Counted from the first letter of the stretch, positions 33,333-44,855 are shown. The stretch is DNA of 64,000 bases from Reyranella massiliensis 521 (GCF_000312425.1 NZ_HE997181.1:3667395-3731394); one strand, 5' to 3'. Notes: generated from the letters alone by a model not told the origin. Numbers and translations are program-made.

Positions 33333-34799
33333 ATGTCTTTCAGATCAGCGGTGTTCGAGAAGGAACAGATCAAGCTCGGCGATACGGAGGAATGGATCGT
33401 GCGTGGCGGCCGCCATCTGTTCGCACGCTTGCCGGAGGCGCTGAAAGGCGTCGGGCAGATCGGAGTGATCGGATGGTCTTCACAGGCTCCCGCCCAGGCA
33501 CAGAACTTCCGCGAATCCCTCGAAGGCAGCGCCATCAGGGTGAAGGTCGGCCTGCGGGCCGGCTCGCCCTCGTGGTCGGCGGCGGAGGCTGTGGGCTTCA
33601 CCACAGCGAACGGAACCTTGGGAGAGATGTACGACGTCATCGCCCAGTCGGATCTGGTGCTGCTGCTGATCTCCGACGCAGCCCAAGTAGAGAACTACGA
33701 CAAGATCATCGCCGCCCTGCGGCCGGGGGCGACACTCGGCCTCTCGCATGGCTTCCTCCTGGCCCATCTCGACAGCGCCGGAAAATCCTTCCCGCCAAAC
33801 ATCAACGTGATCGGCGTCTGTCCCAAGGGCATGGGACGATCAGTCCGCCGCCTCTACGAGCAGGGCCGTGACGTGAACGGCGCCGGCATCAACTGCAGCT
33901 TCGCCGTTCATCAGGACATCGACGGTCGCGCCACCGACCAGGCCTTGGCCTGGGCGGTCGCCATCGGCTCCCCCTGCACCTTCGAAACGACGCTCACCCA
34001 GGAGTATAAATCCGACATCATGGGGGAGCGCGGCATCCTGCTTGGGGCCGTGCACGGCATCTCCGAAAGCCTCTACCGCTGGTTCCGCTCGCAGGGAATG
34101 GAAGCGGACGATGCGTTCCTAGAGTCCGCCCGCAGCGTGACGGCTGCCATCAGCAAGAAGATCTCCCAGGGCGGTCTCCTGAGCGTCTACCAGTCGCTGA
34201 ACCCGCAGGACCAGAAGCTCTTCGAGAAAGCCTACATCGCCAGCTACGGCCCCGCGGCCGACCTGCTGCATGAGATCTACGACGAGGTCGAAAGCGGCAA
34301 CGAGGTCCGCAGTGTCGTCAGCGCCGCGCGCCGCCTTGAACGCTTTCCCATGCACGAGATTGCCGATACCGAGATGTGGCAAGTGGCGCGCCACCCCAAG
34401 ACCAACCGCGAAGCCGGCGTGAATCCGGTGACTGCCGGCATCTACGTTGCGACCATGATGGCGCAGGCCGATCTGCTGCGTGAGAAGGGACACCCCTATT
34501 CGGAGATCGTGAACGAATCGATCATCGAAGCGGTGGATTCGCTCAACCCGTACATGGACTATCGCGACGTCGCCTACATGGTCGACAACTGCTCCACCAC
34601 GGCACGGCTTGGCGCCCGCAAATGGGCGCCGCGCTTCGACTACGCCGTCACGCAAACCGTGCTGCCGACCATGGATCATGGCGCCAGTTCCGGCCCTGCC
34701 CCCGCTCTCTTTCGTGACTTTCTCGACAGCGACCTGCATCAGGCCCTGTCGGTCTGCCTGGCCCTGCGGCCGCCCGTAGAGATCGCGGTGCTCGGCTAG
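33333..34799 (+). CDS. ilvC: Ketol-acid reductoisomerase, class II, plant-like sequence
   Basis: Homologue of the isoleucine/valine-pathway enzyme that isomerises and reduces acetohydroxy acids with Mg2+ and NADPH. The 488-residue length and two-part knotted domain mark class II. Long stretches match plant plastid enzymes, such as EYKSDIMGERGILLGAVHGI (metal-binding Asp and Glu near 230) and YSEIVNESIIEAVDSLNP (two Glu near 393). The Rossmann loop reads GWSSQA instead of the usual GxGxxG (residues about 47-52), so two glycines are replaced. The start at 33333 has GAGGCAAGG upstream; a TTG at 33321 is in frame. Control by IclR rather than a biosynthetic operon suggests a special role. Confidence 0.88.
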   Translation: MSFRSAVFEKEQIKLGDTEEWIVRGGRHLFARLPEALKGVGQIGVIGWSSQAPAQAQNFRESLEGSAIRVKVGLRAGSPSWSAAEAVGFTTANGTLGEMYDVIAQSDLVLLLISDAAQVENYDKIIAALRPGATLGLSHGFLLAHLDSAGKSFPPNINVIGVCPKGMGRSVRRLYEQGRDVNGAGINCSFAVHQDIDGRATDQALAWAVAIGSPCTFETTLTQEYKSDIMGERGILLGAVHGISESLYRWFRSQGMEADDAFLESARSVTAAISKKISQGGLLSVYQSLNPQDQKLFEKAYIASYGPAADLLHEIYDEVESGNEVRSVVSAARRLERFPMHEIADTEMWQVARHPKTNREAGVNPVTAGIYVATMMAQADLLREKGHPYSEIVNESIIEAVDSLNPYMDYRDVAYMVDNCSTTARLGARKWAPRFDYAVTQTVLPTMDHGASSGPAPALFRDFLDSDLHQALSVCLALRPPVEIAVLG

Positions 34800-34853
34800 A
34801 TCGACCATTTCAGGCCGGAAGAACGTCAGCTCGGCCGGCACCAAGGACCATGA

Positions 34854-34880
34854 CCTCCCTGTCCGTTTCGTTCAGGGAGG
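34854..34880 (+). terminator. Probable terminator of the reductoisomerase gene
   Basis: CCTCCCTG / CAGGGAGG arms with an 11-base loop, 55 bases past the stop, followed on the plus strand by a pyrimidine-rich stretch (TATTTCTTCTT) that overlaps the end of the convergent pyrophosphatase gene. Confidence 0.5.
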
Positions 34881-34886
34881 ATCAGG

Positions 34887-35426
34887 CTATTTCTTCTTCG
34901 CTTTCTTCGCGCGCTCGATCGCCTCGGTGATGAGCTGGCGGGCTTCATGGACGTCGCCCCACCCCAGCAGCTTCACCCATTTGCCGGGTTCGAGATCCTT
35001 GTAGTGGATGAAGAAATGCTCGATCTGCTGGCGGGTGATCTCGGGCAGGTCGGTATAGGTCTTGATGTGGACGTAGCGCTTCGTGAGCTTGGGCGCCGGC
35101 ACGGCGATGATCTTCTCGTCTCCGCCGCCGTCATCCTCCATGCGCAGCACACCAATCGGTCGCACATTGATCACAGCGCCGGGAATGATCGGCCGCGTAT
35201 TGGCCACCAGCACGTCGATCGGGTCGCCGTCATCGGACAGCGTGTGCGGCACGAAGCCGTAATTCCCCGGATAGCGCATGGGGGTGTAGAGGAAGCGATC
35301 AACGACCAGGGTGCCCGCTTCCTTGTCCATCTCGTACTTGATGGGCTCCCCACCAATCGGCACTTCGACGATGGTGTTGACGTCTTCCGGCGGGTTCTGG
35401 CCGATCGCGATGGCGTCGAGGTTCAT
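34887..35426 (-). CDS. ppa: Inorganic pyrophosphatase (family I)
   Basis: Cytoplasmic enzyme hydrolysing pyrophosphate to two phosphates, pulling biosynthetic reactions forward. The 179-residue length is normal. The family I signature is intact: [11 protein letters not shown] (three catalytic Asp) near residue 64-74. Other substrate-contacting segments are [28 protein letters not shown] text near 30 and [17 protein letters not shown] near 140. It ends in a lysine-rich tail. The start at 35426 has AGGA seven bases upstream; the frame is open further upstream but without family similarity. It appears to be a single-gene transcript, with the permease terminator just upstream. Confidence 0.96.
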   Translation of the reverse strand: MNLDAIAIGQNPPEDVNTIVEVPIGGEPIKYEMDKEAGTLVVDRFLYTPMRYPGNYGFVPHTLSDDGDPIDVLVANTRPIIPGAVINVRPIGVLRMEDDGGGDEKIIAVPAPKLTKRYVHIKTYTDLPEITRQQIEHFFIHYKDLEPGKWVKLLGWGDVHEARQLITEAIERAKKAKKK

Positions 35427-35466
35427 GCAGCAATCCTGAACGTTGGCCGCCAAAAGCACAAAAAGA

Positions 35467-35495
35467 AACCGGCGGCTTCTGAGAAGCCGCCGGTT
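35467..35495 (-). terminator. Rho-independent terminator of the MHS permease gene
   Basis: Perfect 13-base arms (AACCGGCGGCTTC / GAAGCCGCCGGTT) with a three-base loop, 22 bases past the permease stop. On the minus strand the hairpin is followed by a T-rich tract (TTTCTTTTTG). This is the clearest intrinsic terminator in the window. Confidence 0.85.
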
Positions 35496-35517
35496 CTTTC
35501 ATGTTGTCCTCGGACGA

Positions 35518-37185
35518 TCAATCGTCCGCGTAGATGTTGCGATCCTTGGTCTCAGGCACGAACAACAGGCCGATGACGAAGGTCATCCCGGCCACGATGA
35601 TCGGATACCAGAGGCCGGAATAGATATCGCCGGTGGCCGCCACGATGGCGAAGGCGGTCGGAGGCAGGAAGCCGCCGAACCAGCCGTTGCCGATATGGTA
35701 CGGCAGCGACATGCCAGAGTAGCGGATGCGGGTCGGGAAGAGCTCGACCAGCATGGCCGCGATCGGGCCGTAGACCATCGTCACATAGATCACCAGGACC
35801 GTCAGGATGGCGATGACAGCTACCATGTTGATCTTGGCCTTGTCCGCCGTGGCCGGATAGCCGGCGGCGCGGATGGCCGCGGTCGCCTGCTCGTTGAAGG
35901 CCTTCTCCTTGGCAGCGCCCTCGGCTCCCGCCGCCTTCTTGTCGAAGGAGGTGATGACCTTGTCGCCGATCTTGATTTGCGCCGGCGTGCCGGGAGCCGC
36001 TTTCTCGTTGTGGTAGTTCACCGCGTTGCGCGCCAGGAACGACTTGGCGATGTCGCACGACGTCGTGAAGCTCGCCGTTCCGGTCGGGTTGAACTGGAAC
36101 GAGCACTCGTTCGGATCGGCGACGACCGTCACCGGCGACTTCTGCAGTGCCTGCTCGAGTTGCGGGTTCACTGCCTTGGTGAGGGCGCCGAACAACGGGA
36201 AGTAGGTGACGACCGCGAGCAGGCATCCCGCGAGGATGATCGGCTTGCGCCCGATCTTGTCCGACAGCCAACCGAAGAAGATGAAGAACGGCGTGCCGAT
36301 CGCCAGCGAAGCGGCGATGACGATGTTGGACGTCGTCGCGTCGAGCTTCAGCGTCTGGGTGAGGAAGAACAGGGCGTAGAACTGGCCCGTATACCAAACC
36401 ACCGCCTGGCCGGCGGTACCGCCGAGCAGGGCGAAAATCGCGATCTTGGCGTTCTTCCAGGTGCCGAAGGCTTCGCGCAGCGGCGTCTTGGAGCCCTTGC
36501 CCTCGCTCTTGATGCGCGTGAAGGCAGGCGACTCCTGCAGCTGCAGGCGGATCCAGATCGAAACGCCCAGCAGGATGATCGACAGCAGGAACGGGATACG
36601 CCAGCCCCACTCCGCAAATGCCTGAGGCGACATCGACAGGCGCAGCCCCAGGATCACGAGCAGCGACAGAAACAGACCGACCGTGGCAGTGGTCTGAATC
36701 CACGATGTGTAGAAGCCGCGACGATCCTGCGGTGCGTGCTCGGCGACGTAGGTCGCGGCGCCACCGTACTCACCGCCCAGCGCCAAGCCCTGAAGCAGGC
36801 GGCAGGCGATGAACAGTACGGGCGCTGCAATGCCGATCGAGGCATAGGTCGGCAGAATACCGACCACGAAAGTCGCAATGCCCATCAAGGTCATCGTGAC
36901 GAGGAAGGTGTATTTGCGGCCGATCAGGTCGCCCAGGCTGCCGAAGAACAGCGCGCCGAAGGGGCGGACCGCGAAGCCGGCAGCGAAGCCCAGCAGAGTG
37001 AAGATGAAGGCCGCGGTCGGGTTGACGCCCGAGAAGAAGGCGGCACTGATGTTCGCGGCCAACGCGCCCGCGAGATAGAAATCATACCACTCGAAGACAG
37101 TACCGACGGAGGAGGCGACGATGACCTTCCTCTCCTCGCGCGTCATGGGTCGACGGCGATCGTCGGCCAGTGCTGCTACGGCCAT
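35518..37185 (-). CDS. MHS-family (metabolite:H+ symporter) MFS permease
   Basis: Twelve-helix inner-membrane proton symporter of the metabolite:H+ symporter branch of the major facilitator superfamily, whose members import small carboxylates, osmolytes or shikimate. The 555-residue protein has VGTVFEWYDFYLAGALA near residue 30 and the loop motif GSLGDLIGRKYTF near 83, both typical of MHS. It is longer than usual because of a soluble insert of roughly 120 residues (about 340-460, containing a CSFQF...TSCD cysteine pair) between later helices. The start at 37185 follows GGGGAG. The gene diverges from the LuxR-type regulator at 37345, so the permease is a likely target of the adjacent SLC5-kinase signalling pair. 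Confidence 0.92.
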   Translation of the reverse strand: MAVAALADDRRRPMTREERKVIVASSVGTVFEWYDFYLAGALAANISAAFFSGVNPTAAFIFTLLGFAAGFAVRPFGALFFGSLGDLIGRKYTFLVTMTLMGIATFVVGILPTYASIGIAAPVLFIACRLLQGLALGGEYGGAATYVAEHAPQDRRGFYTSWIQTTATVGLFLSLLVILGLRLSMSPQAFAEWGWRIPFLLSIILLGVSIWIRLQLQESPAFTRIKSEGKGSKTPLREAFGTWKNAKIAIFALLGGTAGQAVVWYTGQFYALFFLTQTLKLDATTSNIVIAASLAIGTPFFIFFGWLSDKIGRKPIILAGCLLAVVTYFPLFGALTKAVNPQLEQALQKSPVTVVADPNECSFQFNPTGTASFTTSCDIAKSFLARNAVNYHNEKAAPGTPAQIKIGDKVITSFDKKAAGAEGAAKEKAFNEQATAAIRAAGYPATADKAKINMVAVIAILTVLVIYVTMVYGPIAAMLVELFPTRIRYSGMSLPYHIGNGWFGGFLPPTAFAIVAATGDIYSGLWYPIIVAGMTFVIGLLFVPETKDRNIYADD

Positions 37186-37274
37186 GTGCGTTACTCCCCA
37201 ATGTGCGATAGGTATCCGTACACGGACCCCATCTTGATTCCGGTGTAATTCGCAGTGGTTGTGTGCTGCAATTC

Positions 37275-37284
37275 GACCAAGGTC
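37275..37284. promoter_or_regulatory. GACCAAGGTC box upstream of permease and LuxR-type regulator
   Basis: A ten-base GACC-AA-GGTC dyad in the 159-base gap between divergent genes, identical to the arm of the paired repeat at 29661-29670. It is 61 bases before the regulator start and about 90 bases before the permease start, a reasonable place for an activator site. Sharing with the other LuxR-type locus is noted separately. Confidence 0.45.
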
Positions 37285-37344
37285 CAAGGCCCGCCAAAAT
37301 AGTGCGACGCAGCATGAATGCGGCAGCGCACAAAGTAGAAACCA

Positions 37345-37992
37345 ATGGTTGAGGAAACGCTGTCCTTCCTGATCGCCGATGACCATCCAATGGTCCGCGA
37401 TGCGCTGGTTTCCGCCCTTGCTCAGTCCTTTACCGGTGCGCATTTCAGCAGGGCAGGCACGCTCGGCCAGGTGCAGGTTGCCTTGAACAAGGAACCGGAC
37501 ACCGACGCCGTGCTGCTCGACCTCGACATGCCCGGAATGGACGGCCTTACCGGCCTTGCCCGCTTGCGCTCGGAACATCCGACCGTGCCGATCGTCGTGG
37601 TATCAGCACAGCGCGAGGCAGCGGTGGTGCGGCGTGCCTATGAACTCGGCGCTTCGGCGTACATCGACAAATCAGCCTCGCTCGAGGAGATCGCCGGCAT
37701 CGTGCGCGCTGTCCTCGATGGCGAGATCTTCACGCCACCCGAGGCCGTGGCGGGCGATACCTTTGCCCAGCGCGCCGCGCAGCTCACCCCCCAGCAATGG
37801 CGCGTGCTGGCACTTATGGTCCAGGGCGACCAGAACAAGGTGATCGCCTACAAGCTGAGCGTTGGCGAGGCCACGGTGAAGGCGCATGTGACGGTGATCC
37901 TGCGCAAACTGGGGGTGCGTTCGCGCACCCAGGCGGTCATCGAGGCGAGAGGCCTCGCGCTTCCAACCGCCGCCGAGACGCTCAAGCCGTAA
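37345..37992 (+). CDS. LuxR-family response regulator, CrbR/ErdR-like
   Basis: A 215-residue regulator with a receiver domain (ADDHPMVRDAL near residue 11, phosphoacceptor in VLLDLDMPGMDG near 58, Lys in AYIDKSASLEE near 108). Its C-terminal helix-turn-helix reads LTPQQWRVLALMVQGDQNKV then IAYKLSVGEATVKAHVTVIL. Its 3' end overlaps the convergent SLC5-kinase gene by 11 bases, so the two are almost certainly partners. In Vibrio and Pseudomonas the CrbS/CrbR pair with this architecture activates acetyl-CoA synthetase (acetate switch). By analogy this regulator may control acetate or small-acid use, perhaps through the divergent MHS permease. The ribosome binding site is weak. Confidence 0.88.
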   Translation: MVEETLSFLIADDHPMVRDALVSALAQSFTGAHFSRAGTLGQVQVALNKEPDTDAVLLDLDMPGMDGLTGLARLRSEHPTVPIVVVSAQREAAVVRRAYELGASAYIDKSASLEEIAGIVRAVLDGEIFTPPEAVAGDTFAQRAAQLTPQQWRVLALMVQGDQNKVIAYKLSVGEATVKAHVTVILRKLGVRSRTQAVIEARGLALPTAAETLKP

Positions 37993-40900
37993 GACGACCG
38001 GCAGCCGATCTGCGCAGCCGCAGCAGCGCCCGGAGCGATGCCGGCTTCACCGGCTTGTGCAGCAGCTCGACCTGTCGCAGCCGCGCGCGCAGACGCAGGG
38101 TGGGTTCGCGGTCGGCCGTCACCAGTGCCGCCGGTACCATCCGGCCCCAGGCGGCCCGCATCGCTTCGACGACCTCAAGCCCATCCGGTCCCTCGTCGAG
38201 ATGAAGATCGGCCAGCACCAGATCCGGCAACCGCCCGGCTTTCGCCACCGCCGCCAGCGCTTCGGCCTGCGTCGCCGCCGTCACGACGCGACAGCCCCAG
38301 CCGCCGAGAAGCATGGCCATGGCCTCGCGCACGCTCGCCTCGTTGTCGAGGCAGAGGACGAAGCTCTCGCGTTCGATCGAGAGGGCCGGTTGAGGTACCG
38401 GCGGCGGCAAGGGCGCGGCCACGACGGCGGCGACGCGCGGTACGGTGATGGAGAAGGTCGAGCCCTCTCCCGGAGCGGATGCCAGCCTGACCGACAGGCC
38501 GAGCATGCGGGCAATACGGTCGACGATGGCGAGGCCCAAACCCAGGCCCCGCTCCTCCCGCGGCTCGTCGTCCTCGGGATGAAGGCGCACGAATTCGTCG
38601 AAGATGATCGTCTGCTTGTCGGGATCGATACCCGGCCCGTTGTCGCGCACTTCGATGCGTAGCTCCTCGCCAACGCGGCGGCAGCCCAACAGCACGCGTG
38701 CCGGCCGGCCTTCGACCTGACCGTAGCGCAGCGCATTGGACAGGAAGTTCTGCAAGATACGGCGCAGAAAAGCCGGATCGGTATCGACGAAGGCACGAGT
38801 TGGCACCACCACCAATTCGACACCGTGACGGGCAGCCAACGGCGCAAAGGCAGTTGCGAGCGATTCAAACAGCGGCTGCAAAGCGAAGGCGCGTCTTTCC
38901 GGCTTGAAGGCACCGGCATCGAGCTTGGAGATGTCGAGAAGCGCATCGAGCAGCGATTCGACGGCGCCCAGGCTCGCATCGATCTTGCCGCTGAGGTCGT
39001 TCTCCGGCGCGCGATCGATCAGCGCCGCCGTGAACAGGCGTGCGGCGTGCAGGGGTTGCAACAGGTCGTGGCTGGCGGCGGCGATGAAGCGCGTCTTGCC
39101 GAGGTTTGCGGCCTCGGCTTCGGCGCGGCTGGCCTCCAGTTCGGCGGTGCGTTCGATGACGCGCTGTTCGAGCGTCTCCTTGGATTGGCGAAGTTGCCGG
39201 TCGCTGTCGCGCAGGGCCTCGGCGGTACGCACACGCGCCGTCACGTCGTTGCAGGTGGCGACGAAGCCGTCGCCGGGGAGCGGATCGAGCCGAAGCTCGA
39301 TCACGCGGCCCTCGCGCGTGACGATCTCATGCGTCTGCGGCGTCTCCGGGCGACTGAGCAGCGCTACGACCTCGGCGGTCGCGCCGAACTCTCGCGGGGC
39401 GGCGCCGACGGCAACCGCATCGTCGTCGAGCGACAGGAGCGCGGTGAAGCGGTCATTGTAGATTTCGAGCCGACCTTCGCGATCGAAGGCGGCAATGCCC
39501 ATGCCGACATGGTCGAGCGTGTTGCGCAGGATTTCGTAGTTGTACCGGATCGCCTCCGACGCCTCGTCGATGATGGCGCGGGCGCTGCGCGGCAACAGCC
39601 GGCCGCGTCGGCTGAACGCCGCAACGATGACGCGCGCCGATGCGGCACCCAACGTTCCCGACAACACGCGCTCCGTACGGGTCAGTGCCGCCTCGATCGA
39701 CAGTTGTTCGCCGGCGAGCGCGCGGGCCGCACGCTCGACACCGACGAACCTCGCTAGAAGCTGGCGCAGCTCTTCGATGCGCGCCGCATCGGCCGGCGTC
39801 CGCAGCGCCGGCGCTTCGGGCTCGCCCACGATGTCCGCGCCCAGGACGAAGGCATCCGCCTGGACGCGGTCGCGGGCAATCGGACGGGCCAGCAGCGATA
39901 CCACGACCAGCAAGGCCGTATTGACCAGGATGCCGACGATGAAGCCCTGACTCACCGGATCGAGGTCGGCGAGGAAGGGCGGCAGATAGGTCTTGAGCGG
40001 CACTTCGAGACCACGGCCCGTCTCCTGCTTGAGCGTTGGCAGCAGAAGCGCGTAGAGCCAGACGACGAAGCCTCCGGCCAGGCCTGCAACCACGCCGAAG
40101 CGATGTGCCCGCCGCCAGTAGAGGCCGAGGATCAGACCGGGTGCAAAGTTGGCGACGGCGCAGAAGGAAATCAGCCCGATCGAGGCGAGCGGCAGGTAGC
40201 CTGAGATGATGCGCTCGTAGGCGTAGCCCGCCATCAGGATCAGCACGACCGCGGCGCGGCGCACAAAGACGACGAGCGGCCCCATCTCCCGCGCCTCGCC
40301 GGCCCGCCGCCTCAGCAGGTAAGGCATGACCAGCTCGTTGCCGATCATGCCCGAGAGCGCCATGCAGGCCACGATGACCATCGAGGTCGCCGCCGACAGG
40401 CCGCCGATAAAGACGAACGCCGAAAGCCAGCTTTCGCCATGAACGAGCGGAAGCTTCAGCACATAGAGGTCGGGACTGATCTGCGGCCCGAGCAGCAGCA
40501 GGCCGCCCGCCGCAATCGGCACGACGAAGAGATTGATCAGGACGAGATAGACCGGAAACAGCCAGCGGGCCGTGCGCAGGCTCGCCGGATGCCCGTGCTC
40601 GACGACGGCGACATGGAACTGCCGCGGCAGGCAGAGGAAGGCCATGGCGGAGAGGATCGAGGTCACGATCCAGGTGAGCGGCGAGCCCTCGCGCGTGACC
40701 TGCTCCGCCAGCGCCGGCTGCTCGGCAAGCCGGCTCATCATGTCGGCTGCACCGTCGAACAGGAACCACAGCACGAACGGCCCGACCGTCAGCAGCGCCA
40801 GCAGCTTCACCACCGATTCGAACGCGATGGCCACCATCATGCCGCGGTGCTGCTCGGAGGCCTGCACGTTGCGGACGCCGAACAGGATGGTGAACAGCGC

Positions 40901-41419
40901 CATCAACGCCGCCACGATCAACGACGTATCGGTATGGACCACGCCGCCGGGTTGCCCGTCGACCCAGGATTCAGACGCCGCAATCGTGCGGAACGAAGAG
41001 GAGACCGCCTGGAGCTGCAGCGCGATGTAGGGCAGCACGCCGATCGTGGCGAACAGCGTGGCGGTGACGCCGACGGCCCGGCTCTTGCCGTAGCGCGAGG
41101 CCAGAAAGTCGGCAATAGAGGTCACATTGTGCTGCTTGGCCAGGCGCACCATCTTGCGCAGCAGCGGATAGCCCAGGGTCACGACCAAGGCCGGGCCGGT
41201 ATAGATCAGGATGAAGTCGATGCCCGAGGTCGCCGCCCGACCGACCGCGCCGTAGAAAGTCCAGGAAGTGCAGTAGATCGCCAGCGACAGCCCGTAGACG
41301 GCGGGGGCGACCGAGCTTGCCGACCAGTCGCGCGCATACCGATCGCCGAAATAGGCCACGGCGAACAGCAGGCCGAGATAGGCCAAGGACAGGGCCAGAA
41401 CGGTCGGTTCTGCCAGCAT
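37982..41419 (-). CDS. SLC5 transporter-like hybrid histidine kinase (CrbS-like)
   Basis: A 1145-residue protein joining a sodium/solute symporter module to a kinase. An SLC5-like domain of about 13 helices (residues 1-500, with [22 protein letters not shown] and [15 protein letters not shown]) leads to a short STAC-like linker. A PAS domain (about 620-740, with [20 protein letters not shown]) and a coiled coil follow. HisKA has [17 protein letters not shown] (His near 780), and HATPase_c has DNGPGIDP and [13 protein letters not shown]. The C-terminal receiver (about 1015-1135) has LVLADLHLD and [11 protein letters not shown]. It resembles CrbS/MxtR proteins that sense small-acid metabolism. 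Whether it transports solute or only senses it is unknown. It overlaps the LuxR-type regulator gene tail to tail. Confidence 0.93.
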   Translation of the reverse strand: MLAEPTVLALSLAYLGLLFAVAYFGDRYARDWSASSVAPAVYGLSLAIYCTSWTFYGAVGRAATSGIDFILIYTGPALVVTLGYPLLRKMVRLAKQHNVTSIADFLASRYGKSRAVGVTATLFATIGVLPYIALQLQAVSSSFRTIAASESWVDGQPGGVVHTDTSLIVAALMALFTILFGVRNVQASEQHRGMMVAIAFESVVKLLALLTVGPFVLWFLFDGAADMMSRLAEQPALAEQVTREGSPLTWIVTSILSAMAFLCLPRQFHVAVVEHGHPASLRTARWLFPVYLVLINLFVVPIAAGGLLLLGPQISPDLYVLKLPLVHGESWLSAFVFIGGLSAATSMVIVACMALSGMIGNELVMPYLLRRRAGEAREMGPLVVFVRRAAVVLILMAGYAYERIISGYLPLASIGLISFCAVANFAPGLILGLYWRRAHRFGVVAGLAGGFVVWLYALLLPTLKQETGRGLEVPLKTYLPPFLADLDPVSQGFIVGILVNTALLVVVSLLARPIARDRVQADAFVLGADIVGEPEAPALRTPADAARIEELRQLLARFVGVERAARALAGEQLSIEAALTRTERVLSGTLGAASARVIVAAFSRRGRLLPRSARAIIDEASEAIRYNYEILRNTLDHVGMGIAAFDREGRLEIYNDRFTALLSLDDDAVAVGAAPREFGATAEVVALLSRPETPQTHEIVTREGRVIELRLDPLPGDGFVATCNDVTARVRTAEALRDSDRQLRQSKETLEQRVIERTAELEASRAEAEAANLGKTRFIAAASHDLLQPLHAARLFTAALIDRAPENDLSGKIDASLGAVESLLDALLDISKLDAGAFKPERRAFALQPLFESLATAFAPLAARHGVELVVVPTRAFVDTDPAFLRRILQNFLSNALRYGQVEGRPARVLLGCRRVGEELRIEVRDNGPGIDPDKQTIIFDEFVRLHPEDDEPREERGLGLGLAIVDRIARMLGLSVRLASAPGEGSTFSITVPRVAAVVAAPLPPPVPQPALSIERESFVLCLDNEASVREAMAMLLGGWGCRVVTAATQAEALAAVAKAGRLPDLVLADLHLDEGPDGLEVVEAMRAAWGRMVPAALVTADREPTLRLRARLRQVELLHKPVKPASLRALLRLRRSAAGRLTA

Positions 41420-41517
41420 GCGTGCGCGTTTCCCCCGGTATCATTGAACAGAAACTGCCGGGCCGCTACAAGGCTCGCCTTCCCTGTCCGTCCCGTTTGT
41501 CCGTCAGGAGCGCCCCA

Positions 41518-43190
<1,673 letters not shown>

Positions 43191-43194
<4 letters not shown>

Positions 43195-44027
43195 ACGAAG
43201 GCTCTCCCAAGAGCATGGCGAGTGGCCTCGACGCCCTCGCCCGCTACGTCGGCTGCATCGCGCGCCCAATGTGCAGGATTGGGCGCTTCGTAGCTCAGAT
43301 AGCCGCCGTAACCCTTGGCTGCGAGTGACTGGAAGAGGTCACTCCAGCGCACGATACCTTTACCGGGCGGCAATCGATCAGTCGGCGGCACGCCATTGGG
43401 CGGCGCATCGGGAACGTCGCTGAACTGCACGTAGAAGATCTCCGAACCCGGCACCTCGTCGAAGCCCCGTCCAGGCCGACCGCCACGTTGCAGATGATAG
43501 GCATCGAGCAGCAATCCCACGCTCGACTGGCCGGCGCGTGCGATGAGATCCCGCAGGATGTCGAGGTTGCGCACGATCGGGTGCTGGAACTGATATTCGA
43601 GCGCCAGCCGAAGGCCGTGGCGCGCCGCGATCTCGCCGGCGCGTCGGACATTCGCCACGCCTTCGTCGAACGGCGCAGTCCCAGGGCCAATGCCGCTCAT
43701 CACGGTCGCACAACCAAGGGCGACCGCGTTTTCGCAGGCTTCCTCCAGGGACGCGAACAGACGCTCGCGCTCGTCCGTTGCGGCGAAGGTCCAGCCATAC
43801 TCCGCGCCGACGGCACTGACCTTCAGGCCGCTGTCCCGCACCAGCGCGAGGACGGCGTCAGTCGGCAGGCCGCGATCGTGGCAGCGCTTGAAGTCGACCC
43901 GGCGCAGCTCGACGGCATCGAAGCCCGCGGCCTTGGCGGCCCGGAGAGCCGCTTCGAGCGGCGTGGTATCGATTGTCCAGAGATGGAGCGCGAGGCCCGC
44001 GAAGCTATGCGCCACCTTGCTCCCCAA
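43191..44027 (-). CDS. Sugar phosphate isomerase/epimerase-like TIM-barrel protein
   Basis: A 278-residue protein of the xylose-isomerase-like AP-endonuclease 2 superfamily. Family phrases include [20 protein letters not shown] near residue 28, the strand-end metal ligand in [12 protein letters not shown] (Glu near 145), [12 protein letters not shown] (Asp-His near 175) and [13 protein letters not shown] (near 200), and a final Glu in [12 protein letters not shown]. These supply the usual divalent-metal site. Members isomerise or epimerise sugars, inositols or dehydroshikimate. The substrate here is not evident. The gene starts six bases after the cysE stop, so it probably shares that transcript. 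Its end overlaps ettA. Confidence 0.85.
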
Positions 44028-44033
44028 GTCGGA

Positions 44034-44855
44034 TCAGATCCGCTGGTCCATCTCCAGCGCCGGCTCCGGCACGTCGACGCAACCGATGATGCGCGCGGGC
44101 ACGCCGGCCGCCGTGCAGCCGGCCGGCACGGGATCGAGCACGACGCTGCCTGCCGCGATCTTGGCGCAGGCGCCGATCTCGATATTACCCAGCACCTTGG
44201 CACCGGCGCCCAGCAACACGCCGCGGCGGACCTTGGGGTGGCGGTCGCCGCGCTCCTTGCCCGTACCGCCCAAAGTCACGCCATGCAGCATGGAGACGCC
44301 ATCCTCCACGACGGCGGTCTCGCCGATCACCACGCCGGTACCGTGATCGATGAAAATGCCCTTGCCGATCACGGCGCCGGGATGGATGTCGAGTGCGAAG
44401 AGCGCACTGGCGCGACTCTGAAGATAGTGCGCAAGCGCCTGGCGGCCCTGCCCCCAGAGCCAATGCGCTACCCGATAGGTCTGCAGGGCATGGTAACCCT
44501 TGAACCAGAGCAGCGGATCGAGATGGGACGTGCAGGCGGGGTCACGCTCGGCGACGGCCATGATGTCGGCGCGCGCGGCGAGCCCGATGCCCTGATCGGC
44601 CGTTAACGCCTCGTCGAAAGTCTGGCGGATCAGCGCTGCCGGCACCTCGGTCGTGCCCGTGAGCCGGGCCAGATGATAGCTCAGCGCATTCTCGAACTTG
44701 GGCTGGCTCAAAATCGTGGCGTGGAGCGTACCGGCCAGAACCGGCTCTGCGGCGGCAACCGCCGCGGCGGCCTCGCGGATCCGTCCCCAGACCGGATCGA
44801 CCGTCCTCAGCTCCGTCGGATTGACGGCCGCATTCTTGGCAACTGCGCTGTCCAT
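44034..44855 (-). CDS. cysE: Serine O-acetyltransferase
   Basis: First enzyme of cysteine synthesis from serine, making O-acetylserine from serine and acetyl-CoA in the cytoplasm. The 273-residue protein has the alpha-helical N-terminal domain (to about residue 150, with DPVWGRIREAA and DPLLWFKGYHALQ). The left-handed beta helix built of hexapeptide repeats follows, with catalytic IHPGAVIGKGIFIDHGTGVVIGE and LHGVTLGGTGKERGDRHP. The C-terminal tail ends EMDQRI; the terminal Ile matches the cysteine-synthase docking tail found in CysE. The start at 44855 follows AAGGAGAG. The isomerase gene is immediately downstream. Confidence 0.95.
   Translation of the reverse strand: MDSAVAKNAAVNPTELRTVDPVWGRIREAAAAVAAAEPVLAGTLHATILSQPKFENALSYHLARLTGTTEVPAALIRQTFDEALTADQGIGLAARADIMAVAERDPACTSHLDPLLWFKGYHALQTYRVAHWLWGQGRQALAHYLQSRASALFALDIHPGAVIGKGIFIDHGTGVVIGETAVVEDGVSMLHGVTLGGTGKERGDRHPKVRRGVLLGAGAKVLGNIEIGACAKIAAGSVVLDPVPAGCTAAGVPARIIGCVDVPEPALEMDQRI

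Noticed and set aside
37250..37275. Sigma-54-like promoter upstream of the LuxR-type regulator
   Set aside because: The GG and GC elements in TGGTTGTGTGCTGCA are nine bases apart, not the required ten, and the rest of the consensus is poor.
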